Part shown: positions 1 through 5,938 of the stretch, in pieces
How positions within the stretch are numbered: position 1 is the stretch's first letter
How the letters are laid out: every line of letters starts with the position of its first letter
Source: Betaproteobacteria bacterium
GTDB taxonomy: Bacteria; Pseudomonadota; Gammaproteobacteria; Burkholderiales; SG8-41
NCBI GenBank assembly: GCA_021414185.1
Contig: JAIOOZ010000330.1
Coordinates: 1-6,445 of the forward strand
Direction: 5' to 3'
DNA length: 6,445 nucleotides
Program-made: the position numbers and the translations under genes
Notes under the pieces: model-generated
Databases searched by the model: none
What the model was told of the DNA's origin: nothing
The model's input: the letters and a program-made list of their open reading frames with translations, nothing else

Positions 1-258
1 GAGGAAAAAGGCGGCGGCGTGTTGCTGCCGCTCGACGATGCGCAGGTCAAGGCCGCCCGCGTCAAGCTGTTCGGTGCCTGGGAAATGAACTGGCTCGCGT
101 TCAACACCGCGCACGACGTTGCATTGCCGAAGTCGGCGCACGGCAAGATCGGTTTCCTGATGTACCCGCAGGCGGAAACCGCGGCGGGCCGGTTCGACAG
201 TCTAGACCCGGACAACTTCCGCTATGAGATGACGGTGCAGGAATTGACCTCCCTCTGA
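1..258 (+). CDS. C-terminal fragment of an unrecognised protein (5' end outside window)
   Basis: The frame is open from base 1 to a TGA at 256-258 and gives 85 residues beginning EEKGGGVLLPLDD and ending TVQELTSL. The start lies upstream of the window, so the GTG at 19 is probably an internal codon. The fragment has no cysteines, no membrane segment and no motif I can assign. It contains a Trp/aromatic-rich stretch (AWEMNWLAFNTAHDVALP) and then IGFLMYPQAE and DSLDPDNFRYEMTVQEL, which reads like the closing beta strands of a globular domain. Composition and codon use resemble the neighbouring genes, which supports real coding sequence. It is followed by a possible terminator and then a secreted thioredoxin-like gene, so it is probably not tightly co-transcribed with that gene. 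The function is not assigned. Confidence 0.75.
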   Translation, partial: EEKGGGVLLPLDDAQVKAARVKLFGAWEMNWLAFNTAHDVALPKSAHGKIGFLMYPQAETAAGRFDSLDPDNFRYEMTVQELTSL

Positions 259-259
259 C

Positions 260-312
260 GCGCGCTCTGCGTTCAGGGCAGCCGGTTTCGTGCGGCTACC
301 CGCGCGCTTTTT
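260..312 (+). terminator. Candidate Rho-independent terminator downstream of the partial gene
   Basis: A stem is formed by 276-284 (GGGCAGCCG) and 293-301 (CGGCTACCC), with one C-A mismatch and an 8-nt loop. An outer GCGCGC at 260-265 can pair with the self-complementary GCGCGC at 302-307, and five T residues (308-312) follow at once. A GC-rich stem plus a T-run right after a stop codon is the expected form. The internal loop 266-275 makes the full structure imperfect. It could stop transcription of the upstream gene just before the next start codon at 318. Confidence 0.45.
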
Positions 313-317
313 CCAAA

Positions 318-863
318 ATGCATTTTCGATTGTGCGCAAGCCGCTGTCGGCTCATTTCGGTTGGTGCATGGCGCACCGGGTCGTTGCTCGCCGTGCTGCT
401 GGCGGCAAGCGGTGCGGTTTCGGCGCAGGAACTGAAGCCATGGAACGGCGGCACCACGCCGGTGCTCGAACTTGCCGACCTGGGCGGACAGCGGCACCGC
501 CTGACTGATTACCGCGGCAAGGTAGTGCTGGTCAATTTCTGGGCCACCTGGTGCGAACCGTGCCGCGACGAAATGCCGTCAATGCAACGTCTCAAGAGCC
601 GGTTCGCCGGCAAACCTTTCGTCGTGCTTGCGGTGAACGTGGGCGAATCGGAGGTGCGCATCGCGGAGTTTTTGCAGAAGCTGCCGCTCGAATTCACCAT
701 TCTGCGCGATCACAGCAGCGCCGCCATGAGAGTATGGCGGGTGAGGGGGCTGCCGGCGAGTTTTGTAATCGGCATGGACGGCCGCATCCGCTATGCCCAT
801 ACCGGTGAGATGAACTGGGACGACGAAAAGCTGATCAATACGCTGGCGGGACTGCTGCGCTAG
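318..863 (+). CDS. TlpA-like periplasmic thiol-disulfide oxidoreductase (thioredoxin fold)
   Basis: This 181-residue protein has an N-terminal signal sequence. Basic residues lie up to about position 20, a hydrophobic stretch (LLAVLLAASGAV) runs over about 23-34, and a likely signal peptidase I site is VSA|QE after residue 36. The mature part is a TlpA/ResA-type thioredoxin domain: the VVLVNFWATWCEPC block carries the redox pair C79-x-x-C82, and the cis-proline loop is GLPASFVIGMDG with P146. Such proteins reduce disulfides in the periplasm, for example in cytochrome c maturation or in protecting extracytoplasmic enzymes; the client here is unknown. There is no clear Shine-Dalgarno before the ATG at 318. 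That start is chosen because it gives a complete signal peptide; TTG at 330 is a possible alternative. The gene converges on cysB with 31 bp between stops, and the neighbouring partial gene gives no functional clue. Confidence 0.9.
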   Translation: MHFRLCASRCRLISVGAWRTGSLLAVLLAASGAVSAQELKPWNGGTTPVLELADLGGQRHRLTDYRGKVVLVNFWATWCEPCRDEMPSMQRLKSRFAGKPFVVLAVNVGESEVRIAEFLQKLPLEFTILRDHSSAAMRVWRVRGLPASFVIGMDGRIRYAHTGEMNWDDEKLINTLAGLLR

Positions 864-894
864 TCGTGTCAGCAATCATCGATGCGGCGCGGCC

Positions 895-1839
895 TCACAT
901 GTCGTAGTCGATGTGCGCCTTGTTGTGTACCGCGCCGTCGACGACCTTGCGCGACAAATGTGGCGCGAACATTTCGATGAAGTCGTAGACGTAGCCGCGC
1001 AGGTAGGCGTTGCGCGGCACACCGATGCGCGTCGTGCTCGATTCGAACAGATGGCTGGCGTCCAGCGCGCGCAGATTGGTGTCGCGCACCGGGTCGTACG
1101 CCATGTGAGCGAGGATGCCGATGCCGAGGCCCAGCGCGACGTAGGTCTTGATCACGTCTGAATCGATCGCCGTCAGCACCACGTTGGGTTTGAGTCCGCG
1201 CGTTTCGAACGCGTGGTTGATCTGCGAACGCCCGGTAAACGCAAAGTCGTAAGTGATGATGGGGTATTTCTCGATGGCTTCGAGCGTCAGCGATTTTTGC
1301 TTCAGCAGCGGGTGGTCGGGCGGCGTGATCACGCAGCGATTCCACGCATAGCACGGCAGCATCACGAGTTCTTCGAAAGTTCCGATCGCTTCGGTGGCGA
1401 TGCAAAAATCCGCCTGTCCTGCCAGCGTGTACTGGCAGATCTGCATCGGGTTGCCCTGGACCAGGCCGAGCTTCACTTTCGGATAGCGCTGGGTAAAACG
1501 CTGCACGACGCTGGGCAGCGCGTAGCGTGCCTGCGTGTGCGTGGTGGCTATGGTCAGCTTGCCACTGTCTTCATCGGCGAAGTCCTGCGCGGCCTGCTTC
1601 AGGTTGTCGGCTTCGTGCAGGATGCGTTGGGCTATCGCAATGATCGCCTTGCCCGGCGGCGTGACCGCGGTTACGCGCTTGCCGTTGCGCACGAAGATTT
1701 CGACGCCCAGTTCGTCTTCCAGCAGTTTGATCTGCTTGCTGATGCCGGGCTGGGAGGTATGCAGCTTCTCCGCGGCAACCGACAGGTTCAGCCCCTGGCG
1801 TTCGACTTCGGTTAAATAGCGTAATTGCTGCAACTTCAT
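895..1839 (-). CDS. cysB: CysB-type LysR-family transcriptional regulator of sulfur assimilation
   Basis: The 314-residue protein has the normal LysR layout: an N-terminal winged helix-turn-helix (about 1-60, with TSQPGISKQIKLLEDELG at 28-45), a linker helix and a two-lobed effector-binding domain. It follows CysB of enteric bacteria closely: MKLQQLRYL start, IATTHTQARYALP, FCIATEAI, LVMLPCYAWNR, FTGRSQ, DADVIKTY-like DSDVIKTY and a FAPHLSRKVVD tail. From memory of the Klebsiella CysB structure, the sulfate pocket uses T100, T102, Q103, T149 and T202; all five occur here at the same numbers. CysB activates cys genes when its inducer (O-acetylserine or N-acetylserine in enterics) is present and often represses itself. 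The gene is divergent from cysI, the usual position for a regulator of its neighbour. The closest alternative is a CysB paralogue such as Cbl. The protein is about 10 residues shorter than the enteric form at the C-terminus. Confidence 0.93.
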   Translation of the reverse strand: MKLQQLRYLTEVERQGLNLSVAAEKLHTSQPGISKQIKLLEDELGVEIFVRNGKRVTAVTPPGKAIIAIAQRILHEADNLKQAAQDFADEDSGKLTIATTHTQARYALPSVVQRFTQRYPKVKLGLVQGNPMQICQYTLAGQADFCIATEAIGTFEELVMLPCYAWNRCVITPPDHPLLKQKSLTLEAIEKYPIITYDFAFTGRSQINHAFETRGLKPNVVLTAIDSDVIKTYVALGLGIGILAHMAYDPVRDTNLRALDASHLFESSTTRIGVPRNAYLRGYVYDFIEMFAPHLSRKVVDGAVHNKAHIDYDM

Positions 1840-1864
1840 GATTATATTCGTTTAATTATTAATG

Positions 1865-1903
1865 GTTATATCATCGTAACATAATATTCGTTCTTGATAT
1901 AAC
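1865..1903. promoter_or_regulatory. 9-bp perfect inverted repeat in the cysB-cysI region
   Basis: GTTATATCA at 1865-1873 and TGATATAAC at 1895-1903 are exact reverse complements separated by 21 bp. The left arm also begins a shorter dyad, GTTA-N8-TAAC at 1865-1880. The right arm lies inside the TTCGTT-N8-AACGAA dyad at 1887-1906. Two half-site clusters with centres about 24 bp apart would fit a tetrameric LysR regulator bound to paired sites, as known for CysB-like proteins. That it is a CysB site is inferred from position and symmetry only. Confidence 0.5.
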
Positions 1904-1906
1904 GAA
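1887..1906. promoter_or_regulatory. Candidate CysB operator (TTCGTT-N8-AACGAA)
   Basis: Perfect 6-bp arms TTCGTT (1887-1892) and AACGAA (1901-1906) flank an 8-bp spacer. The symmetric T-N11-A pairs 1887/1899 and 1894/1906 match the loose LysR-box pattern. The site lies 46-65 bp upstream of the cysI start codon, a sensible place for an activator site. Its role is inferred; enteric CysB sites have no strict consensus to compare against. Confidence 0.5.
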
Positions 1907-1951
1907 GTCTTGATAGCATGCGGTTCGCTTAAGAAAACCGGTAAAGACTTC

Positions 1952-3652
1952 ATGTACTTATACGACGAAATTGACCAACGGCTGGTGGACGAAAGGGTGG
2001 CCCAGTTTCGGGATCAGACCCGCCGTTTTCTCGCCGGCGAGCTCTCGGAAGACGATTTTCGCCCGCTAAGGCTACAAAACGGTCTTTATATTCAAAGATT
2101 TGCGCCTATGCTGCGGGTCGCTATTCCTTACGGGCTTCTGGCGTCGCGCCAACTGCGGGCGCTTGCGTACATAGCCCGCAAATGGGACCGTGGCTATGGC
2201 CATTTCAGCACCCGCCAGAACATCCAGTTCAACTGGCCCAAGCTCGAAGACGTGCCCGATATCCTGGCCAAACTCGCGACCGTTCAGATGCACGCGATCC
2301 AGACCAGCGGTAATTGCATCCGCAATTCGACCACCGACCACTTCGCCGGAACCGCGCCCGACGAGATCGTCGATCCGCTGGTGTGGTGCGAAATCATCCG
2401 CCAATGGTCGACGTTTCATCCGGAGTTCGCCTACCTGCCGCGCAAGTTCAAGATCGCCGTGAGCGGCAGCGAGGCCGACCGCGCGGCCACCCAGGTGCAC
2501 GACATCGGTTTGCAGGCGCGGCGCGATGTGGCGGGCAACGTCGGCTTTCGCGTGCTTGCCGGCGGCGGTCTCGGCCGCACGCCGCTGATCGGCGCAGAGA
2601 TGCGCGAATTTCTGCCTTGGCAGCATCTGCTGACGTATGTGGAAGCCATACTGCGCGTCTACAACCGCTACGGGCGGCGTGACAACAAATACCGGGCGCG
2701 CATCAAGATACTGGTTAAGGAACTCACGCCCGAAGTTTTCCGCGCGCAGGTGGAAGAAGAATGGCAGCACCTGCAGGGCGGCCCGTCCACGCTGACCACT
2801 GACGAAGTGCAGCGCATCGAGCAGCGCTTTACGCGTCCGGTTTATCGCACATACGACGCGCTGTCGTCGGGTTATGTGCTGGCGATTGCCCGCGACAAGG
2901 CATTCAGCAACTGGGTGAAGCGCAACGTGCAGCCGCATAAAGTCGCGGGCTATGCCGCGGTGACGCTGTCGCTAAAGAAAACCGGCGTGGCGCCGGGCGA
3001 TGCGACCGCCGATCAGATGGATGCGGTCGCCGATCTGGCCGATCGTTACAGTTTCGGTGAACTGCGTGTATCGCACGAGCAGAACCTGGTTCTTGCCGAC
3101 GTGCGCGAGGCTGACTTATACGACTTGTGGAAGGAGGCCAGGGCGCTGGGTCTCGCCACGCCCAATATCGGTCTGCTCACCAACATCATCGCCTGTCCGG
3201 GTGGAGATTTTTGCTCGCTCGCCAACGCCAAGTCGATACCGGTCGCCGAGGCGATCCAGCGGCGATTCGACGATCTCGACTATCTGCACGACATCGGCGA
3301 ACTGGACCTCAACATTTCCGGCTGCATGAACTCGTGCGGCCATCATCATATCGGCCACATCGGCATCCTCGGCGTCGACAAGCAGGGCGCGGAGTATTAC
3401 CAGATTTCGATTGGCGGCGCGCAGGGCAACGACGCCGCGCTCGGCAAGGTCATCGGACCATCGGTTTCGCAGGCCGAAGTGCCGGATGTGATCGAATGGC
3501 TGATCGAGCTTTATCTCGATCGGCGCGAAAGCGAAGCAGAACTTTTCGTCGATGTCGTGCGGCGCATCGGCGTCGAACCTTTCAAGGAATATGTTTATGG
3601 CAATCATCATCAGGCAACGTCAGGTCGTCGCCTACAGCTGGCAGCTGCTTAA
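1952..3652 (+). CDS. cysI: Sulfite reductase hemoprotein (siroheme/4Fe-4S nitrite/sulfite reductase family)
   Basis: The 566-residue protein matches the single-chain nitrite/sulfite reductase family and is close in length to enteric CysI (about 570). The first ferredoxin-like and siroheme half runs from the start through RQNIQFNWPKLEDVPDIL and TSGNCIRNSTTDHFAG. The cofactor-binding cysteines are C415-x5-C421 (CPGGDFC) and C458-x3-C462 (CMNSC); they hold the [4Fe-4S] cluster that shares a Cys ligand with siroheme. The enzyme reduces sulfite to sulfide with six electrons in the cytoplasm. The start is placed at ATG 1952 because MYLYDEIDQRLVDERVAQF agrees with betaproteobacterial homologues; an in-frame TTG at 1910 would add 14 unconserved residues and run into the operator region. 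Sulfite rather than nitrite is favoured by the divergent cysB and downstream DUF934 and cobA genes. No flavoprotein subunit (cysJ) is adjacent, so the electron donor is unknown. Confidence 0.95.
   Translation: MYLYDEIDQRLVDERVAQFRDQTRRFLAGELSEDDFRPLRLQNGLYIQRFAPMLRVAIPYGLLASRQLRALAYIARKWDRGYGHFSTRQNIQFNWPKLEDVPDILAKLATVQMHAIQTSGNCIRNSTTDHFAGTAPDEIVDPLVWCEIIRQWSTFHPEFAYLPRKFKIAVSGSEADRAATQVHDIGLQARRDVAGNVGFRVLAGGGLGRTPLIGAEMREFLPWQHLLTYVEAILRVYNRYGRRDNKYRARIKILVKELTPEVFRAQVEEEWQHLQGGPSTLTTDEVQRIEQRFTRPVYRTYDALSSGYVLAIARDKAFSNWVKRNVQPHKVAGYAAVTLSLKKTGVAPGDATADQMDAVADLADRYSFGELRVSHEQNLVLADVREADLYDLWKEARALGLATPNIGLLTNIIACPGGDFCSLANAKSIPVAEAIQRRFDDLDYLHDIGELDLNISGCMNSCGHHHIGHIGILGVDKQGAEYYQISIGGAQGNDAALGKVIGPSVSQAEVPDVIEWLIELYLDRRESEAELFVDVVRRIGVEPFKEYVYGNHHQATSGRRLQLAAA
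3584..3588 (+). promoter_or_regulatory. Ribosome binding site inside cysI that sets the DUF934 start
   Basis: AAGGA lies within the 3' end of cysI. It is only 2 nt from the ATG at 3591 but 8 nt from the ATG at 3597. The normal spacing therefore supports 3597 as the start of the DUF934 protein, giving MAIIIRQRQ. Confidence 0.65.
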
Positions 3653-4124
3653 GTCTGCCGCTGACGGCAGCCTGGCAGTCCTGGCGGAGGGCGATGTTAT
3701 CGTCCCGCTCGGCGTTTGGCGCGCGCAACGCGATACGCTGCTGAAGCGCACGGGAAAGCTCGGCGTGTGGCTGGACAGCAATGAAGATCCGGCACTGATT
3801 GCCGATGACCTGCGGCATTTTGAGTTGATCGCGGTCCATTTCCCGCAGTTCGTGGGCGGCCGCGGCTATTCGATTGCGCGCCTGCTGCGCGAGCGTTATG
3901 GCTGGCGCGGCGAGTTGCGCGCAATCGGCGATGTGCTGCGCGACCAGTTGTTTTATCTCACGCGCTGCGGATTCGACGCGTTTGAACTGCGCGCGGGGCA
4001 GGACGCGCAGGCGGCGCTGGCAGCGTTTGGGGATTTCAGCGAAGCCTATCAATCGTCGGTGGAGCGCCCGCAGCCGTTGTTCCGGCGCCGTGGTGCAATT
4101 TCGTCCGGCATGGAGCGGGCGTGA
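3597..4124 (+). CDS. DUF934 family protein, sulfite-reduction partner of unknown function
   Basis: The 175-residue cytoplasmic protein has no signal peptide or membrane segment. I recognise it as DUF934 (COG3749-type) by its conserved core: GVWLDSNEDP (about 56-65), HFPQFVGGRGYSIARLLRER (81-100) and GELRAIGDVLRDQLFYLTRCGFDAFELR (105-132), with a single Cys at 124. No biochemical role is established to my knowledge. The family is repeatedly found beside cysI in proteobacteria and is often annotated as probably involved in sulfite reduction. Here it overlaps the cysI 3' end by 56 nt and the next gene by 4 nt, implying translational coupling and a shared stoichiometry or complex. The start at 3597 is chosen by the spacing of AAGGA at 3584-3588; ATG 3591 is possible and would add two residues. 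A role in electron delivery to CysI or in its assembly is only a guess. Confidence 0.88.
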   Translation: MAIIIRQRQVVAYSWQLLKSAADGSLAVLAEGDVIVPLGVWRAQRDTLLKRTGKLGVWLDSNEDPALIADDLRHFELIAVHFPQFVGGRGYSIARLLRERYGWRGELRAIGDVLRDQLFYLTRCGFDAFELRAGQDAQAALAAFGDFSEAYQSSVERPQPLFRRRGAISSGMERA

Positions 4125-4912
4125 ACAAAGCACCGGGTGTAGTACATCTGGTCGGCGCCGGTCCCGGCGCGCCGGATTTGATTACGCTGCGTGCCGCGCG
4201 CCTGCTCGCGCAGGCCGACATCGTGTTTTACGACGCGCTGGTGCATCCTGACACTCTGGCGCTGGCTGAGCGCGCGGAAAAGATTGCCGTCGGCAAGCGC
4301 TGCGGCAAGCACTCGACCCTGCAGCGTTTCATCAACAAACGCCTGATCGATGCGGCGCGCAAACATGCGGTCGTTGTGCGGCTGAAAGGCGGAGACCCGA
4401 TGTTGTTCGGCCGTGCGCAGGAAGAGATCGATGCGCTACGGGCAGCCGGCATCCGCTGCGAGGTCGTGCCGGGCGTTACGGCGGCGCTTGCGGCGAGCGC
4501 CGAACTGCAGATCTCGCTGACCAGGCGTGGCATGAGCCGCAACGTAACCTTTGTTACGCCGCGCGTCGGCGCCGGCGAAGAGGCGAGCGACTGGATCAAA
4601 AGCATTTGCAACGCCGACACCGCGGTCATGTACATGGCGGCAGGGCAGTCGTCGGCGATCGCAGCCAAGTTGATTGACAGCGGTTTGACTGCCGATGTGC
4701 CGGTGGTGATCGTCGAAAACGCATCTCTGCCCGGCATGCGGCAGACCGCGACGACGCTGGGTGAATTGCAGGACACCACGGAATGCCTGACTCATGGCGG
4801 CCCCGCCTTGCTCATGATAGGACGCGTTTTTGCGCAGGCGAAAAGCGCGGAACATCCACTTGTGGACCAGGCTGTAGTGCAGGAAGCCGTGGCCGCAGCC
4901 CTCTCCGCCTAG
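4121..4912 (+). CDS. cobA: Uroporphyrinogen-III C-methyltransferase (SUMT)
   Basis: The 263-residue protein is a stand-alone SUMT of the tetrapyrrole methylase fold. The N-terminal SAM-site loop is VHLVGAGPGAPDLIT (about 8-22). Next come FYDALVHPDTL, VVRLKGGDPMLFGR and EVVPGVTAALAASA, then VTFVTPR and VMYMAAGQ; the C-terminal region is PVVIVENAS with GPALLMIGRV. It methylates uroporphyrinogen III twice to precorrin-2, the precursor of siroheme and cobalamin. Its place behind cysI points to supplying siroheme for that enzyme. It lacks the N-terminal dehydrogenase/ferrochelatase domain of CysG, so a separate Met8-like enzyme must finish siroheme. Translation starts at GTG 4121, with GGAG at 4112-4115 and a 4-nt overlap with the DUF934 stop (GTGA). 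The symbol cobA is used in the SUMT sense; cysG-type names are also used for such proteins. Confidence 0.93.
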   Translation: MNKAPGVVHLVGAGPGAPDLITLRAARLLAQADIVFYDALVHPDTLALAERAEKIAVGKRCGKHSTLQRFINKRLIDAARKHAVVVRLKGGDPMLFGRAQEEIDALRAAGIRCEVVPGVTAALAASAELQISLTRRGMSRNVTFVTPRVGAGEEASDWIKSICNADTAVMYMAAGQSSAIAAKLIDSGLTADVPVVIVENASLPGMRQTATTLGELQDTTECLTHGGPALLMIGRVFAQAKSAEHPLVDQAVVQEAVAAALSA

Positions 4913-4935
4913 ACCATACCTTACAAAACACGCTA

Positions 4936-4960
4936 GAATTCAAGCTTTTAGCTTGGGTTC
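4936..4960 (+). promoter_or_regulatory. 11-bp stem-loop between cobA and ribF
   Basis: The arms 4936-4946 and 4950-4960 pair along their whole length around a TTT loop; nine pairs are Watson-Crick and two are G-U. Its core CAAGCT-TTT-AGCTTG is a perfect palindrome. No T-run follows, so it is not a classic intrinsic terminator. It ends 9 nt before the ribF ATG and buries the only G-rich stretch (GGG, 4955-4957) near that start. A role in ribF translation or in mRNA processing between cobA and ribF is possible but inferred. TAGAAT at 4934-4939 resembles a -10 box but has no clear -35 partner. Confidence 0.45.
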
Positions 4961-4969
4961 TGACCTCTA

Positions 4970-5938
4970 ATGCGTGTTTTCCGCTCCCTGCCAGTTGCCG
5001 CTGCAAGCCCGGTTGCGCTGACCATCGGTAATTTCGATGGGGTGCATATCGGCCATCAGGCGATGCTCGCGCGTCTGAATGATGCTGCGCGTGAGCTTGG
5101 CGTGCCGCCGTGCGTGATGACGTTCGAGCCGCACCCGCGCGAATTTTTCGCGCCGGACAAAGCGCCGACCCGCCTTACATCGCTGCGCGAGAAACTCGAA
5201 TTGCTGGCGCGTTTCGGCGTCGAGCGCGTGCACGTTTGCCGGTTCAATTTCGAATTCGCGAAAACCACGCCCGAGGATTTCATAGACCGCATCCTGCACC
5301 GCGGCCTCGCAGCACGCTGGATACTGGTGGGGGATGATTTCCGCTTCGGCGCCAGGCGCGGCGGCGATCTTGCAATGTTGAAGCAGACCGCAGGCCGCTG
5401 CGGATTCGAAGTGCAAGCGATGGCGAGCGTGATGGCGGATGGCTTGCGTGTCTCGAGCACCGCTGTGCGCGAGGCGCTGGTGGCAGGCGACATGCGCCTC
5501 GCGCAGCGGCTGCTGGGACGCCCGTACAGCATCAGCGGCCGGGTCGTCAGCGGCGACCGCCTCGGCCGCAAGCTGGGTTTTCCGACGGCCAACGTGTTGA
5601 TGAAGCACAACCGTCCCGCCTTGTCCGGGATATACGCAGTCGAAGTGCATGGATTGGGTACGCAGCCGCTGCGGGGCGCCGCGAGCCTGGGCGTGCGCCC
5701 GACCGTCACCAGCATTCCGCGGCCGTGCCTGGAAGTCCACTTGCTGGATTTCGATCGCGATATCTACGGCGCGCACCTGCAGGTGGATTTCCTGCACAAG
5801 CTGCGCGACGAGGAAAAATATGCCGACATCGAGACACTCAAGCGACAGATACGGGTCGACATTGAAAATACAAAAGCATTTTTTAACCGCCAAGTCGCCA
5901 AGACCGCCAAGCGAAAACAAGCGAGCGATAAAGGTTAA
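4970..5938 (+). CDS. ribF: Bifunctional riboflavin kinase / FAD synthetase
   Basis: The 322-residue protein converts riboflavin to FMN and then to FAD in the cytoplasm. The N-terminal FMN adenylyltransferase (nucleotidyltransferase) domain shows GNFDGVHIGH (20-29), TFEPHPREFF (51-60), VGDDFRFGARRGGD and VSSTAVREAL. The C-terminal flavokinase domain shows GRVVSGDRLGRKLGFPTANV with the P205-T-A-N208 motif, SGIYAV, GAASLGVRPTV and an LEVHLLDF strand. Family members usually end soon after a motif like the one here at IENTKAFF (F304-F305), at about 305-313 residues. The last 17 residues, rich in Lys, are encoded by the left arm of an inverted-repeat element starting at 5884, which also provides the TAA stop. 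The tail is therefore probably acquired and not part of the catalytic fold. The ATG at 4970 matches the usual MRVFR start. No Shine-Dalgarno is obvious. Confidence 0.95.
   Translation: MRVFRSLPVAAASPVALTIGNFDGVHIGHQAMLARLNDAARELGVPPCVMTFEPHPREFFAPDKAPTRLTSLREKLELLARFGVERVHVCRFNFEFAKTTPEDFIDRILHRGLAARWILVGDDFRFGARRGGDLAMLKQTAGRCGFEVQAMASVMADGLRVSSTAVREALVAGDMRLAQRLLGRPYSISGRVVSGDRLGRKLGFPTANVLMKHNRPALSGIYAVEVHGLGTQPLRGAASLGVRPTVTSIPRPCLEVHLLDFDRDIYGAHLQVDFLHKLRDEEKYADIETLKRQIRVDIENTKAFFNRQVAKTAKRKQASDKG

Larger units (their letters stand above)
1840..1951. promoter_or_regulatory. AT-rich divergent promoter/operator region between cysB and cysI
   Basis: These 112 bp are markedly AT-rich compared with the GC-rich genes on either side and contain several overlapping dyads. 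ATATTCGTT occurs twice as a direct repeat (1844-1852 and 1884-1892), exactly 40 bp apart. TTAAT-T-ATTAA forms a palindrome at 1852-1862. TATAAT reads on the minus strand at 1841-1846 but lies too close to the cysB start to be a normal -10 box for an mRNA with a leader. On the plus strand TAATAT (1882-1887) and TTGATA (1894-1899) resemble sigma70 boxes, but no well-spaced -35/-10 pair is obvious. That would fit an activator-dependent promoter. No start site can be fixed. Confidence 0.7.

Noticed and set aside
864..894. Possible bidirectional terminator between the convergent tlpA-like and cysB genes
   Set aside because: The 31-bp gap has no convincing stem followed by a T-run on either strand.
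1213..1815. 200-codon plus-strand open frame antisense to cysB
   Set aside because: The cysB frame is conserved along its length, including the effector-site residues; the opposite frame has no recognisable motif.
1841..1846. TATAAT on the minus strand as the cysB -10 box
   Set aside because: It ends 1 bp before the cysB start codon, so transcription would begin inside the gene; no matching -35 is clear.
1910..1951. TTG-initiated 14-residue extension of CysI
   Set aside because: The extra residues are not family-like, overlap the promoter/operator region, and the ATG at 1952 gives the conserved N-terminus.
2072..2938. 288-codon minus-strand open frame inside cysI
   Set aside because: It lies wholly antisense to the conserved cysI sequence and shows no family features.
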